This document shows positions 46,901 to 59,149 of a stretch of DNA of 64,000 nt, piece after piece. The notes beneath the pieces are model-generated. The model was not told the origin of the DNA, made no database searches, and saw only the letters and a list, made by a program, of their open reading frames with translations. Location: the NCBI GenBank assembly GCA_010093485.1, contig MU001495.1:1507470-1571469 (forward strand). Direction: 5' to 3'. How positions within the stretch are numbered: the first letter of the stretch is position 1; each line of letters begins with the position of its first letter. The DNA comes from Karstenula rhodostoma CBS 690.94 (Eukaryota > Ascomycota > Dothideomycetes > Pleosporales > Didymosphaeriaceae). A program made the position numbers and the translations under genes.

Positions 46901-47009
46901 GGGTGCTTCGTTCAATCATGGGACAGGAGGGTACCCGCAGCCGCCGAACAACTACGCCCCGATGCATGACCAGCAGCCGTATGGCTATAACCAAGTCTTG
47001 CCGAAGTGA
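43905..47009 (+). CDS. Hypothetical Ser/Pro-rich coiled-coil protein, 943 aa
   Basis: Four exons, 43905-44451, 44504-45576, 45747-46643 and 46695-47009 (introns 52, 170 and 51 nt), all in frame. I do not recognise a named family. The N-terminus (PPPIEIPRPYPLRPIVPG) is a conserved-looking motif, followed by a short coiled coil (AIAERAKEEQRRR) and a second one near residues 150-175. The middle is Ser/Pro/Lys-rich and disordered. Exon 3 encodes a probable folded coiled-coil region (YMTNEHIDVVAMSIYDWVQACN, then heptads to MKELQKSVQDL) ending in a run of Ser-Gln repeats. The C-terminus is Gly/Asn/Pro/Tyr-rich. There is no membrane segment. A scaffold or cytoskeletal role would be a guess. Confidence 0.75.
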
Positions 47010-47937
47010 GGAGTTGCAAAGAATATGTTGCACACTTGTTGACGGCGGAAGGTGGTTCGGGTAACAGGGCTTCGTACAAAGTTGGGGGTTGGGTCTCGAT
47101 GCGTGAGTTCCACACAAACGTGTCCTGGCATGGCTTGGAGAGACAGGTTTTGCGTTGGCTGTTCTGATACGGGCGCTGTGCAATTGGGCAGAGCTGACAT
47201 GGGAGCAGCGTGAGATGCAAACGACTTGGGCTCTTTTGCTATTGCCAGGTTTCCTTTCACTTGGAGGACGGCTTTGTTCATGAAAAGTTAGTTGGAGATT
47301 GTTTTGGAAAGATGGCCAGACATCTCTTTTGGAGGCTCAACGCTACCTGCACGGTAGCGTTGGCCGGAGCCGCTTGGCGTCAGCTTTGTGGGGGGCACGG
47401 ATGTCCGGGGTACTTCTCGATAGTCCGACTAATTCAATGACGTATGGGCGCAGAGGCACAGTTTCAACCGCAAATGGGCGTGCGTGGGTGGTTTTGGTCT
47501 ACCACGGTGTTGACAGCATGCCTCCAGGGTGTGGGAGATGAGACGAAGGTGAGGCAGTCTAGGCGCGGAAAGCATGCCCAAATGAAGCACTCTTATAGGC
47601 CGGAATGCTTTTGATGGTGGGCACGGGAGCAGCTCAGCAGCTCAGCAGGGTCGGGTTGCACACGTCGTCGGGCCGGCATGATGGTCCGGTCTGGCGTGCA
47701 CAAGACAACACCGGGCGAGAGTGCGAGCGGCAACGGCAACAGCGTAGGCGAAGGTGCATGTCACGGCCATGGCGAAACCATCGACCTCCAGATAGGCTTG
47801 CACGCGCCGGCGCAATAGGCAGATAGGCAGGCGTCCGGGCCGGCACTTTGCTCGCGCCTTACCCAAAGGGTGGCCCTGCGAACGCCACGAACCACAGACG
47901 CGGTGAGCCTCCGCCTCCGCCTCAGCGACACACGACG
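47010..47937. other. Intergenic region
   Basis: About 0.9 kb of flank between two same-strand genes. ORFs on both strands overlap without features. Confidence 0.45.
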
Positions 47938-50053
47938 ATGCCGCCGCAGCGCTCCCTCAACACTACGATGATGACTCCGCAGCAGGGCGGCCGTCTGTCC
48001 CCAACCCCACTGTCCGCCCTGGCGGCCCCTCGTGCACCGCGCAGCGAGTCACACTCGCATTCTGCGACAAGCCGCTCCTCGATCGCGCCCCCCTCGCCCG
48101 CCAATGCAACCTCGAGTCTCTTGAACGCAGCACTGCCGCCGCTCAACACCCACGACCCGTCCGACCCCTCGCTGCCACGCTTCCACATCCGCAACCCCTC
48201 CGCCGCCCTCTCGCTCAACACCGACGTTTTATGCTTGAAGGCTGCCGAGCGCCTGCACTACGAGACCACGGCCCACGGGGACGGCCCCACGACGGACGCG
48301 CTGCGCCACTCGGCCACGGCACCCATTGCGATACAGGAGGGCTATCTGCGGAGCACTTTTTCCGCGGGGAGCATGACCGGGTCGCTTTCGCCTGGCTCTG
48401 CACTTTCATCGCCCGCCCTGAACGCCTTGGTCGACCTCACCCCGCTCCCTTCGCCACTGGTTATGAGCGATTCGCCCGGATCATGGACCAGGGGCGGTGT
48501 TTCTTTTCGCCCTCGCTCGAGAGGCGCGTCTGGCTCGTCCCGAGACGACTCGTTCGCCATGTTCAGCAGAGGCGGTGCGCTTTCACCCTCACCCTCGTTG
48601 AAAAAGAAAGGATACCAAAAGCTGAAGACTGCTGGCGAGCAGGCCCTGGACGCAAGCATGCAAACCCAGCAAAAGACCGAGGCCAATCGCGAGAGGAACA
48701 GGAGCCTCAGTGAGTTCAGGCTCGACTCCATGCACAACATCGGCTCGCGACATGTCACAATCTCGAATGTAGCACCCCAAACGTCTCAACCTGAGACCAC
48801 GTTCGCGTCTCAACTCCACCGCGAGGCATATCTGGCCGCGCAGCGAGGCCTGGTACCCGCCACGGTTCCCGCGGGCCTGCCTACGCCACCCGCCAGCAAT
48901 CGGAGCGTCACTGAGAGTGAAGAGGACGAGGTTGCACACGACGACAAGATCGACTACATAACCGTGCGGCAAGGTCCGCAGATGGTCAAGAAGCTCTGGC
49001 GCCCAGTACGCCAGCTTGGCCAAGGCACATTTAGCAAAGTCTGGTTAGCCACAAGCGAGAAACGCTCAGCCAACGACCCACTCGATGAGGCCACCCTCGA
49101 TCCCCGCAAACTTGTCGCCATCAAGGTTGTCGAGCACGGTCCGGCAGGCGGCGCCGATGAAGAACGCGTGGAACTAAGCCTGACGCGGGAAGTTGAGATG
49201 CTCCGCTCCGTCTCCCATCCTTCGCTCGTCCATTTGCGAGCATTCGATAACGGTGCTTCGCAAGCACTGCTTGTTCTGACCTATTGCCCCGGTGGTGATT
49301 TGTTCGACGTAGCCAACACGAACCGCGAACTGCTCGGTGTAGACCTCGTCCAGCGTATCTTCGCCGAGCTGGTCAGTGCTACTCGATACCTCCATAACAA
49401 GCTCGTTGTGCATCGCGACATCAAGTTAGAAAGTATATCACACCGGTCAGTCTACGCAGGGCAACCCGTACTAATCCGTCACAGATGTCCTCCTTAATAT
49501 TCCCGTCTCTACAGTGCCGCTGCTCAAAAACCCACGTTCACACCTGTATCCCATAGCGACACTCACGGACTTGGGACTTTCGCGCCGTATACCTGCTCCG
49601 CCCGAATCGCCTCTTTTGGCTACTCGCTGTGGCAGTGAAGATTATGCGGCTCCTGAAATTCTCCTCGGTCAACCGTATGACGGTCGTCAAACTGATGCCT
49701 GGGCTCTCGGTGTTCTGCTCTATGCACTAATGGAAGGCCGTCTACCGTTCGATTCTCCACCAGGCAGGCCTGTACGCAGTCGGCCTGCTCATCGCATCGC
49801 ACGATGCGACTGGATGTGGATCAGGTTCGGTGACGATGATGGCGAATGGGACACCGAGAAGGGCAAGGAATGGGAAGGCGCCCGGGCTTGCGTAGAAAGT
49901 CTCTTGAAGAAGGTGTCACGAGGTCGCAAGAGCCTCGAGGACATTGAGAAGATGGAGTGGGTGCAGAACGGCATCCAAGTGGACGGCGGCGTGAGGCGCA
50001 GGCTTGAAGATGAAGAGGTGAACCAAGGCACGCCTGACATTAACGCCAGGTGA
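47938..50053 (+). CDS. Serine/threonine protein kinase, Prr1-like
   Basis: Two exons, 47938-49432 and 49485-50053, with a 52-nt intron that joins HRDIKLE to NVLLNIPV; 687 aa. The first 350 residues are Ser/Pro/Thr-rich and disordered. The kinase domain starts near residue 360: glycine loop LGQGTFSKV, AIKVVE (ATP lysine), catalytic loop VVHRDIKLEN, metal-binding DLG in place of DFG (TLTDLGLSRRI), and activation segment end RCGSEDYAAPE. TDAWALGVLLYALMEGRLPF and the fungal-specific RSRPAHRIARCDWMW follow. This pattern resembles fungal Prr1/Ppk-type kinases; the exact orthologue is uncertain. The ATG at 47938 is the first in a frame that stays open upstream. Confidence 0.85.
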
Positions 50054-51057
50054 TCGTTGATAAGGTGGCCTCACCTAAATCGACTGCCCACGACCATTGA
50101 CGGCAGCATCACCGTTCCCTGGCCGTCGCAAACCATGTATCAATAACGCGATCCCCAACGGGACCCATATTTCTTTGAGTTCATTTCACATCTGGAAAGA
50201 GGATGTCTACACTGGGCGGGTCAGGTATTTCGGTCGGCTCGGGGGCACAGGATACGACGAGATACCACGGGCAGGACAATACACGACTGGATGGATGGGA
50301 CGGTACCGTCGGCTCTGGTTCTACGGTTCTTAGTCACTGGCTCGACAATCGCTTCTTTGCTCGATCGACCTTTGCTTTTTTTTTTTTTTTTTTTCCGTTT
50401 CTTGTACTTGTTACTTCGCTTTGATATCCCCTTTGCTTTTCCTTCTAGCTATGCACGGGAACTTGTATATCCCTTTGTTACTTGTTCGTTTGCATTTGCT
50501 TTTTCTCCTTGCCCTAAGCCACTTCACTTCTTCTGGCATTAGACAAAAAAAGGCAGGCTTTTCTATTGGGCCGCATAGGTTCGAACTTGTACTGGAATTG
50601 GTTTGGATTCTTGAATCTATGGACAGTGGGTACGGTAGTGGTCGTTTTTAAAACAAACAAACGAAAGTCAGTGTGGGATGTCAGTGCCCTCGATATGCGT
50701 GAGTGATGTAGTGCGTCCCGATGGCGTGGCAGATCGGAGCACCCGTTTCGCAGCTACCGCCGCCGGGGCTACGAAAGAGATGCCCATGACAGCTATGACG
50801 GTGGGAAAGTTGCGTGCACAGAACAGGTAAAGCAGGTGTTCAAAACAGGGAAATATGGTGCTGAGGTTGTTCGGAGGGGCCTCTGGAGAGCGCTAGGGTA
50901 GGCGAACCGGACATGAAGATCGCGAGAAGTGCGTGTGGCGTTGGCGGTGCAGATGGCGACGTCAGTCTGTGTACCTGTAGAGGGTCTTGATTAGAGCGTG
51001 GGTGTGTACGTGTACTGAGTTATTTGACTTCTTGCAGCCTTCCAATTCAACCTCGGA
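50054..51057. other. Intergenic region with a 19-T tract
   Basis: 3' flank of the kinase gene. Nineteen consecutive T bases lie at 50376-50394 within a longer pyrimidine-rich segment (50370-50520). No gene is seen. Confidence 0.55.
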
Positions 51058-51640
51058 GTGAAGAGAAGCAAAGCACGGCGAGACAGCGTAAACCTGCCAT
51101 CCTACCTCCTCGAGCATCACAGCAGAGCACGCCCTTTCCGCCACTTCCAAGACCAGCGGATAAAACAGAACAAACAACATGTCAGGCTGGAAAACGATCA
51201 CCACGTAGCCCTCCCGTACCTCTACCAAAGTAAAAGCTGAGCGATGCACCGCATGGGCGAGCACGCCCGCTATGTAGACCAAGACGGCGTCAACGTCGTC
51301 CTCGTGCACGTCGACATGGCCGATCCCCAAGAAATAGCGGATGTCGAGAACAGCCTCTATAAGCAATTGTGAACCTCCCTTCCTCCATCCCCCCACGTCC
51401 CTTTCTTTTTTTTCCCCCAACCTTTGAGCGGAGGCTGATACTGCGGTGTAAAAGCCAGGACGCCGCCGCGAAGGACAAGGTCCGGTTCTACCGGACGAGC
51501 CAGAAGCTGAGCGATGGCGGCGGCGGCGTCATGGTGTACTACAATGGGAAGAAGATTGAGCATAAAAGGTGCTGATGGGGAGTTTGCCGGCGCTGGTGGA
51601 GGCGATTGTGGCGGCGTTGGAGAAGTATACTTCGCATTGA
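51058..51640 (+). pseudogene. Fragmentary thioredoxin-fold-like ORF, possibly frameshifted
   Basis: Two short coding-like segments can be joined. The first (51245-51371) reads VNVVLVHVDMADPQEIADVE, a beta-strand and helix like thioredoxin strand 3; the second (from about 51458) reads KVRFYRTSQ and GGGGVMVYYNGKKIEH, like the thioredoxin strand-turn with NGKK. A further helix, LPALVEAIVAALEKY, sits directly downstream but in another frame, one base short within a run of four A bases near 51562. Introns of 48 and about 86 nt could join earlier parts. No WCxxC active site is seen. It may be a decayed gene, a divergent fold or chance; confidence is low. Confidence 0.3.
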
Positions 51641-52441
51641 AAAATAAGGGGTGGGAGGGGGATGGATGGATGGTGCTCTGTATTAGGTAGTGATGTAGAG
51701 GCGGTAGTCGCTGGGGTATAAATACGAGATCGATGAAGGCTATGGTTCGTCACGCGGCTTTTCTTGCACACTAAAAACTGCAATGGAAGAGATTATGTGG
51801 TTTTTCTGAATGCTTTGGCGAGACCTGGACATGTTGTCGGTGGCCCTGGCCTGGTTATCCACAGGAGGCTCAGCAACCTTCGGCATTTCACTTACACCAA
51901 ATATGGTACTTCGCGAGCTTCTGGAAGCCGCGGCAAAACGCAATACATGAACTCTGTAGGGTGCCAAAATTTCACTTACACCATCAAACGAATCTCCTTG
52001 GGCTGATCCAGAAACCTGAGAGGCGCACCAGATGCAGCTGAGTCTTCCACCATCGAATATGGCAGGCACATTTGCAGTGCCGACGAAACAAGTTGATAGC
52101 TCAAGGTGGGGCAACTACCATACCTGGACAAAGATTTGGGTGCACTGTGTTACCCCACGAGGAGCAATGTAGTACTGCAACTTTTGGCCTGGAGTTGTAG
52201 CAGGAGGTTCACGCCCCATCGTGGACCACTGTAATTGATCGTATATAGTTGAACACAGCTACAGCGCCAGCAAAAGTCCGAGTGCAGTGTGTTACCCCAG
52301 GGTGGGCAATACGCATATCAATAGTACTCAAATGTTCGTCCTAGTACTGTATCGGTAGTCAGCGCTTTAACACTGGTTCGTATAGATACTTGTTCTTCGA
52401 TAGACTGATAATTCCTATTATACAAGGGAGGAGTGTGTAAT
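51641..52441. other. Intergenic region
   Basis: 3' flank of the SAP-domain gene. A related phrase, tgtgttaccccac/tgtgttaccccag with nearby gtgcagt, occurs at about 52146 and 52290, hinting at a small diverged direct repeat. No gene is seen. Confidence 0.45.
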
Positions 52442-54375
52442 TTACACAGCTCCAGGCCCGCTCCTCCACCCACCCCTTCCCCTCCCTCTGAAAGCCCCTC
52501 TTCCACCTCCCCTCCCACCTCTAAAGTCACTCTGCTCCGTCCACGGCCCAAAGTCCCCGCCCGCCTCGACGACCCGATCCTCCTCGTCAAACGTAAACCT
52601 CGTCTTCTGATCCAGCCTACTCGTCTGGATCCCTCTCCCCTTCCGCTTCTCCTCCGGCGTCCAGCCACGGCTCGTTTCGGCCTCGAGGTCCCTTCTCCGT
52701 GCCTCCGCACGCTCATCCGACACAGCGAGGAAGTAGAGCTTGGGCTTTGCGGTCGTGGAAGAAAACAGCTCGTCGAGGGTCTTGAACGACGCTTCAGCGT
52801 TCTGGCGGGTTTCTTGCGTGGGTAACGGTGCTGCGCCAGCACCGGGTACCTGATGGCTTGCGCGGTGCGGACCCTTGGGCGGGTTGAACGCCGCGGCGCC
52901 GGCACCTACTTCTTGGAAGATGGCCGTGTAGCCACCATCTTCATCCTCGGAGTACACAACCTCAAACTTCTTGGCCGGGATGGGACGACCTGCGGCACGC
53001 GCTTCCTTCTCGGCGACTATGGCATCTTCCTCCTCCTGGATCCAGGTGGCGCATTTCTCGTCGGGCACAAAGTCAACCCAGAGGTCTTTCCTATTTCCCT
53101 CGGGTGGCCAGATTGTGCCGTGTAATGAGGCGCGGACGCGGGATGCGGCGGTTGTGGAGGCGAAGCGGATAAGGGCGTGGGTTTTCATGCTGTCGAGGAA
53201 GAGTGTGGATACAATGTCTGGGTCTGGATCTGTGGAGGGGGATGAAGCGAGGGCGACCAGGTGTGCGCGGAGGGGTTCGGGTCGTAGGGGACGCATGAGG
53301 TTGCGGATATACAGGGAAGAAGTTGCAGGGTGGAGGGCTGGGGATACGGAGCGGTCGTCTGGTATGTCTGTTGGAGCGTCTGCAAGTGGTGGCTCGGAGC
53401 CCGGCTTGAGCAACTCGCGGTAGCGGTCTACTTTCTCTTTCTTCTCTGTTTCCAGAGCTGGTTTTGCTGAATCCTCGTCCGCCACCGCCGGCTCAGCCTC
53501 AGGCTTCTGGCTGCCATTGATGGCATCTTCTTCCATAGCCTTCTCGTCAAGCTCCTTCTCTGCCTCCTCCGTTGGCCGCTGATCCATAACAGTGTCCTCG
53601 TCCTGGGGCGCTGCGACCACGTGCACGGCATCTTCGCTTGGCTTTGGTTTCTTCGCACGTACTTCTTGTGCGGACAACTCAGGTGTCAGACTCCTCCTCT
53701 TGCGCTTTCTTGTATCGGCCTCAAGTTCCTCTGAATTCAATCTTGATTGATCCGCAGTCGAGGTCGCCGAGCGCTCGGCAATGGGAAGGAGCTCGGGCTT
53801 CTCTATCGATTGCTCTTCGTCTGGTGCGGGCGAAGGGGTTTGTGTAGGCTTCGCGAAATCGGTCGCGTGCGACTCTGTGGGTATTTTTGCTTGTTCCGCA
53901 GCTTCTGTGGCCGGTTGTGAATCTGCTTGGGATACACTGTCCGCGGCGCCCCCTCCCTGAGCTCCAAGACTAGTGTGGTCGTTCGCATCATCTGACGCTG
54001 TTGTTTCTGTCGCAGCTTCTGTCGCCTCTGCCGCTTCGGTAGGCTCTTCCGTCGTCGTCGCGTCCGGTGCGGCTACTGGAGCCTCAACTTCCGGCTTGGG
54101 TGGCTCTGGAGACGTTTCTGCTACTTCAGGCTCTGTAATCGCATCAGCAAGCATGTCCTAAGGACCGCAAACACGCCCTCCAACGTACCCGCTGCCTCTG
54201 CCTCGTCTTCAGCCTGCGGCGCATTCTCAGCCTCTCCTTCAGTCGCATTCTGCGCATCCCACTCCTCCAGCTTTTCGATGATCTGCGCCTTCCTTGTCAA
54301 TCCTGTACTCGGGATGCTCCTATCCTTGAGCACTTGGCGCAGCTTTGCGACAGTCTCTTTGCTGTAGTCTGTCAT
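52442..54375 (-). CDS. SAP-domain protein, Acinus-like
   Basis: Acinus is a component of the ASAP/EJC-associated splicing complex in the nucleus. Two exons, 54375-54189 and 54132-52442, with a 56-nt intron, give 625 aa. Residues 6-38 form a SAP DNA/RNA-binding motif (LRQVLKDRSIPSTGLTRKAQII). A long acidic Glu/Ala-rich stretch with several basic nuclear-signal patches (KRKRR, KKPKPS) follows. Residues near 330-420 form an RRM-like fold (LYIRNLMRPLRPEPLRAHL). Near 530-560 lies LDELFSSTTAKPKLYFLAVSDE, which resembles the RNPS1/SAP18-binding motif of Acinus. The C-terminus is an RGG/GRG-rich tail. An ATG at 54393 would add six residues. Confidence 0.8.
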
Positions 54376-54996
54376 CGTCGCGGCGCTGGTCAATTGTGAA
54401 TCCCCGAATAATCAGATACGTCGCATACGAATAATTTTGTTGGTGGAATAAACAAAAGGCACAGAGTGGAGAGTAAGGGGAGAGGCGAAGTGACTCGGCG
54501 TGCGAGGGGACTCAAATCAGTGACGGATGCAGCTTGTCGTTTTGAAAGCACAAAGCTGGGGCAGCGCGTCAAGGTACGCTAACGGCTGGGCTTGCATAAG
54601 CGCATGTGCAAGCCACGCTTTGTACCACAAGGATCTGCGGCAGCTATCACCAACTTGGTGAAAGATGCATACAAAATCGGGCCTACTCAGTCGCTTTGTT
54701 AGGGTTGGACGGTATGACGCAGCAAATAAACACAATTCCAGTTCTAGTAGGTCCAATGGCAATAACGGATTTCTCTTCGCGGGCATGCCCAACGTTGATG
54801 CTAAAGTGCTGGTTCTCCTAATCATACATCTTATTCGAACACTTCGTACCAGAACCTACTACCCAGAACAGTCCTCATGAGGGTATCCAAATGCAATCCG
54901 AGCCCTCCCAGGGATACCATCCACCCGAACGCCTGTGACAAATGGAGCGCGACTATTGTACGCATAAGAAAGCCAACTGAAAAAGACGGCTGCTGT
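54376..54996. other. Intergenic region
   Basis: SAP-gene promoter and 3' flank of the transporter gene. Nothing further is seen. Confidence 0.5.
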
Positions 54997-56834
54997 TCAA
55001 ATGAATCCATTGGAGCCCTGATTCCCAGGCGGAGGTCGGTTCCTGGCATCATTTTGCCCGTTCTGTCCGTTCACACACGCAAACACATCCCAGTTTTGGT
55101 TATTGTTGTATGTCGGTCGCGGTAGTTGATGCAGCGCCGGATGATATGATGTCTCCTGATGATCAAAGTATGGGTTTGATTGCATGCTCGGCGATACTAC
55201 GCCGTATTCCTGTACGGGCGTCGCAGCCTGGGAATGGCCGTACGGGCTCCCATGTCGGTCATTCGGGCGGTGGTACGGGTCCGGCTCCTGTCTTGACAAA
55301 GTGGGATTAGCTTGTGCGTTAGACAAAAGGCCTTCACGGTCAGAGTCAGACCGTTCTACGCCTATTTCTTTGTCCAAAGCAGACTCGGTTGCAGGCTCCC
55401 CGTTGCCGGCAAAAGTAGGCCCACTGTGATACCCCGTATCCTCCTTTGTGAGAGGGTCCAGCTTTGTTTGGTACGAGGGGTCGTCCTTGCGATGCCGCGC
55501 ACCGACAAACAACCAACGGAAGCCACGCCCACAAGCTTTAACGATGTCCCAAGGGTTAAAGGCCGAAATAAGCCCGCGGGCTGGGCCGTGAGCGTACTTT
55601 TTGGGGGCTTCGTGAACATGTTCCTGGCCAACTTGCGGGAGGGGCTCGTGGCGTCGTGCGAGGTCGTATGGTTTCCAAGGGAACGCGAACAGGTGCAGGA
55701 CTGCGAAAATGGACATTTCCACACACGTTAACATGGAGGGAATGCCGATCCTTAGATCGGGTCCGGCGATCTGCTTGGTCGCTTTGAGAGGACCGCCTTC
55801 AGCAGTTAAGAGAGATATAATCCAGCTCTGCCAGAAGCAGAAGAAAATGACGAGTTTGATGCAGAGCACCTTCATGAAAGGCCTGTGAGGCGCGAGATCC
55901 TCTTTGAGTTGGATGTAGAACTGAATCAAGCAATACATGGCGACTGTGACGGAGACTGCCTCAAAACCCGCAACCCAGATATATGCGAATCGTGGATCTT
56001 TCGAGCTCTGACAGTAACGACCAAAATGCTGGGTGATGACAGCAATGACAGTGAAGAACGGACGGATAAAGCAGTATTGGAAGATGCTGAGCCAGACAAC
56101 CTGGTCGCCGTCAGTACAGAGAATCCTACCACGCCAAGAGAACTTACATTGAACCAGGTGAGTCCACTGCGCGGTCTGCGCAGCCAGCCCTTGTCCTCAC
56201 CGCCTGTGCACTTCTGCATCCATGTCAATGGCCACACCCAGTTCTTCGGCTGCACGCTCCGGAAGTAGTCTTTTTGTTCGTGTAGAGTCGGTGCGATGTA
56301 ATGGCACATCAGCGTGAAGAAACTAGAAATCGCAAATGCTTCGTAGCAGTCGCGGAGGACCTCGAAGTATACGGCTTTGTGATAGTATAGGTAACTCAAA
56401 AACGAAACGACGGCGTATATCGGTATCATGAGCAGAATGCGTATGATGCTGCCCAAATCAGTAGAGATTTTTTCGGCAATGGGGATGTACGCACTGCTTT
56501 TGTTCGTATGGTTTCAGATAGTGCGTCGCATGTCGCAGGATGAGGAAGAAGGCTATGGCGACTGCAAGCGCGCCGAATGTCGCAGATATAATCAGACCGA
56601 AGTGGTGGAAAGTAAGACTCTTCCATAATGGGTCCTCGTGGACTGCGATACGGTCAGTCACCTGATCACCTACGACGCATCGTGTGCCGACGGCTTACTG
56701 GACTCTTGTTCGAGCTTCTCGCTTTCACATTCCAAGCGTTTTCCCAGCTGGTGCGCTGCCCTTGCAAATGAGCCGACGATGGGTGCTGTCTCGAGGGGAT
56801 CGGGTGCCCCTCTAGCGAGTACGCGGTTTGCCAT
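54997..56834 (-). CDS. OSTalpha/TMEM184-family (DUF300) membrane protein
   Basis: A seven-helix membrane protein related to organic solute transporter alpha and TMEM184; in fungi it is usually vacuolar or endosomal and of unclear substrate. Four exons, 56834-56699, 56642-56495, 56448-56148 and 56100-54997 (introns 56, 46 and 47 nt), give about 562 aa. Visible helices include GLIISATFGALAVAIAFFLIL, IIRILLMIPIYAVVSFLSYLYY, FFTVIAVITQHF, VSVTVAMYCLIQFYIQL and VLCIKLVIFFCFWQSWIISLL. The motif YEAFAISSFFTLMCHY is typical. The last 240 residues are a polar tail rich in Pro, Asn and Gln. The first exon (MANRVLARG...) is proposed from a strong GTAAGC donor; the ATG at 56661 is an alternative start without it. 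Confidence 0.88.
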
Positions 56835-59149
56835 GGCTGGAGGAGGGTGTGCAGAGCATTCGGTCGTGGAGGAAGCGGTGTCGCGGGAAGAACGCGCGTT
56901 AGCCGGCGCGGGTAGGTATGCGCTTCGTAATCACGCTCGGGCGTTTACTGCGTACGCTCCACGCTTCACGCTGGAGTGTGTGTGCAAGAGCGGCGGCAAC
57001 AAGCTCGCAAGGGATACCACCGTGCAGGGGATCCAGTGGTGTTCGTTGTTGAGAATTAAGTTGGCAAGGAGGCTTTGAGGAAGGCGCGACGTGACGAAGC
57101 AGCGGGGCGGTCAGTGTTTCACGATTGGGCGTGCCATGCTTGTCATGCGGCTATAATCTATAATGGGGATCAACGGCTATGCAGGGACACAGCCGCCACA
57201 GGTGGCGCTACGTTTTAGATGCATTCATTGTTTTTCTTTTTCTTTTTCACCATGTTCTGATGCCGATGTGGGTGTTAATCTTCAGCTCGCACTGTACGTC
57301 ATGTGTCAAGCCTCCATAAGCCCCGGGGCGGCCATGGCGTTCTTGGGTGCAGCGCGGAGAATATGCAAGGCCCATCGTCTCGAATTGCAACGCAGGTGGC
57401 TTGTTATACCTATGCGCTCCACGAAAGGGTCCATTGGCAACATGTCACTCCAAAACCTTCGCTCGAACGCACTGGTGATGATAGGAATGTACGGATGTGT
57501 TTCTCTATTGCGATCTACATTCATCTCCATGTGGCTCCCGTCTGCTCCTAGCAGTGCTGGATCCTTCACGGCGTCGAATCCTTCCGGGGCCTAGCCGGTG
57601 GGCAGGTTGAGTGTCACCGACTCGCGAGACAACAGACAATTCCAAGGTAGTGCGCCCAGCACAATGGCCGCAATACCCGGCAGAGTTCTGTCTGCAAGCT
57701 CTATAGCGCCCGCACCCCCGCAACTGACATAGCAGCTTCGCCCCTTCCTTGCTGTACCTTGGTAAGACCTGCCTGTCGGGAACATTAGCCTTGGTCTAAA
57801 GATCACTCTCGTAACGTTTTAGAAGTGGTGCCCTCAGACATCCAAGGAAGGTGCTGCGCTCATCGACTGTCGGTTGATGGGTTCAAGTGACAGCTAGCGT
57901 GGAAACTGCGAATGTGGAACAGTTTTCATCATAAGGCGTAGTGAGTAAAGAAGAGAGATGGCGTACTTACCGCTTGGTGCAAATCAGCTTGGAGGCGCCG
58001 GTAGACCTCTTAAAGACAGCGAGAGAAGATGAGTGTCGATGGCAGAGAAAACTCATGCGCTAGATATAAATAGTCGGTTCTTCCTCGGTGACCCATTCCG
58101 GGCTAGCGTGACATAGCTTTAGCATGTCATGTGACTGCACCAAGCCCTGAGCTACTTCCAGCTCCACGTTACGATCATGTCAGCACACCGGCCTCATCAA
58201 GGGATCTGCAGATGGACCAATGACACCTCCAAGGATGCTCTGTCAGCTATTCTGCATCGTCAACCCAATGTCCAAGTCCGTCCCGCGTTTCAACTCTGCT
58301 GCCGCGCAGATGTATTACCCTACGCGGACGTAACTTTTGTTTCCACACCACTAACCACTATCCGCTTATGCTCAAGTCTAAGATTGTTCCACTCGCCTAA
58401 AGGTGGCGCTTTACTTCGGAGTCTGGCTCACCAGCTGATGATGTTAGGTTGTTTCGAGGCGGAAGCTGCCAAGCAGAGGCTGCTGATGTTTGGAGGCTTA
58501 GGCCGACTTGTCCGTGATAAGGCAAGGAATTCCAGTGACATTCAGATCCGTCTTCACTCGTATACCTCGTGGTACTCATGATAAAGCTTGGAATATCAAG
58601 CTGCTTCATGCCCACGCGCAGAGTCAAGACGGAATCCTCTCACCTAGCTTGAGCTTTGGGTCTCTACGACGAGAGGCAACGTACGCTTCAAAGGGCGTTC
58701 TCATATACCTCAAGCAATACCTCAGCGCACATCCTTCTCAATCTTCCCGCAAAAGCGGACATTTACCCACTTACACCGTTTCGGCAACTGCTACCACGCT
58801 TGCTTGTTAGGCGCTCACATCGAAGTCTTGGACTACACCGCCCCCAAAACCACCTACCAATAAAACCCCATGCCGAAGTATGGCATGTGACCGGAGTGAG
58901 TGTATGAGAATGTCTTTAGGAAAGCCAAATAGAGCATCGCCAAGTGTGACAGCGTCAAATGGTAGGCCTTCACCATGCCCTTCATCTCCGTTGCGGGCTG
59001 TGAGTTTCTTCAGCCTTGCATTCAATAACTATAAGTCAAAATGTTCCTCAAGATGAGCTTTCTTCATTACTTTTCATTCTTCAGCTTCCTTCGCTTCATT
59101 TCCAGTCATCAAGATACCCCTTTCCTTCTTCCCAATCATTCATTCCACC
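56835..59149. other. Long intergenic region, no convincing gene
   Basis: 2.3 kb. Small ORFs on both strands overlap, lack motifs and have no clear splice pattern. A TATA-like atataaatag lies near 58061. It could hold an unrecognised small gene or an RNA gene that I cannot call. Confidence 0.4.

Noticed and set aside
57306..57806. Minus-strand ORFs in the long intergenic stretch
   Set aside because: Two short overlapping frames, no motif, no frame-joining intron; not enough to call a gene.
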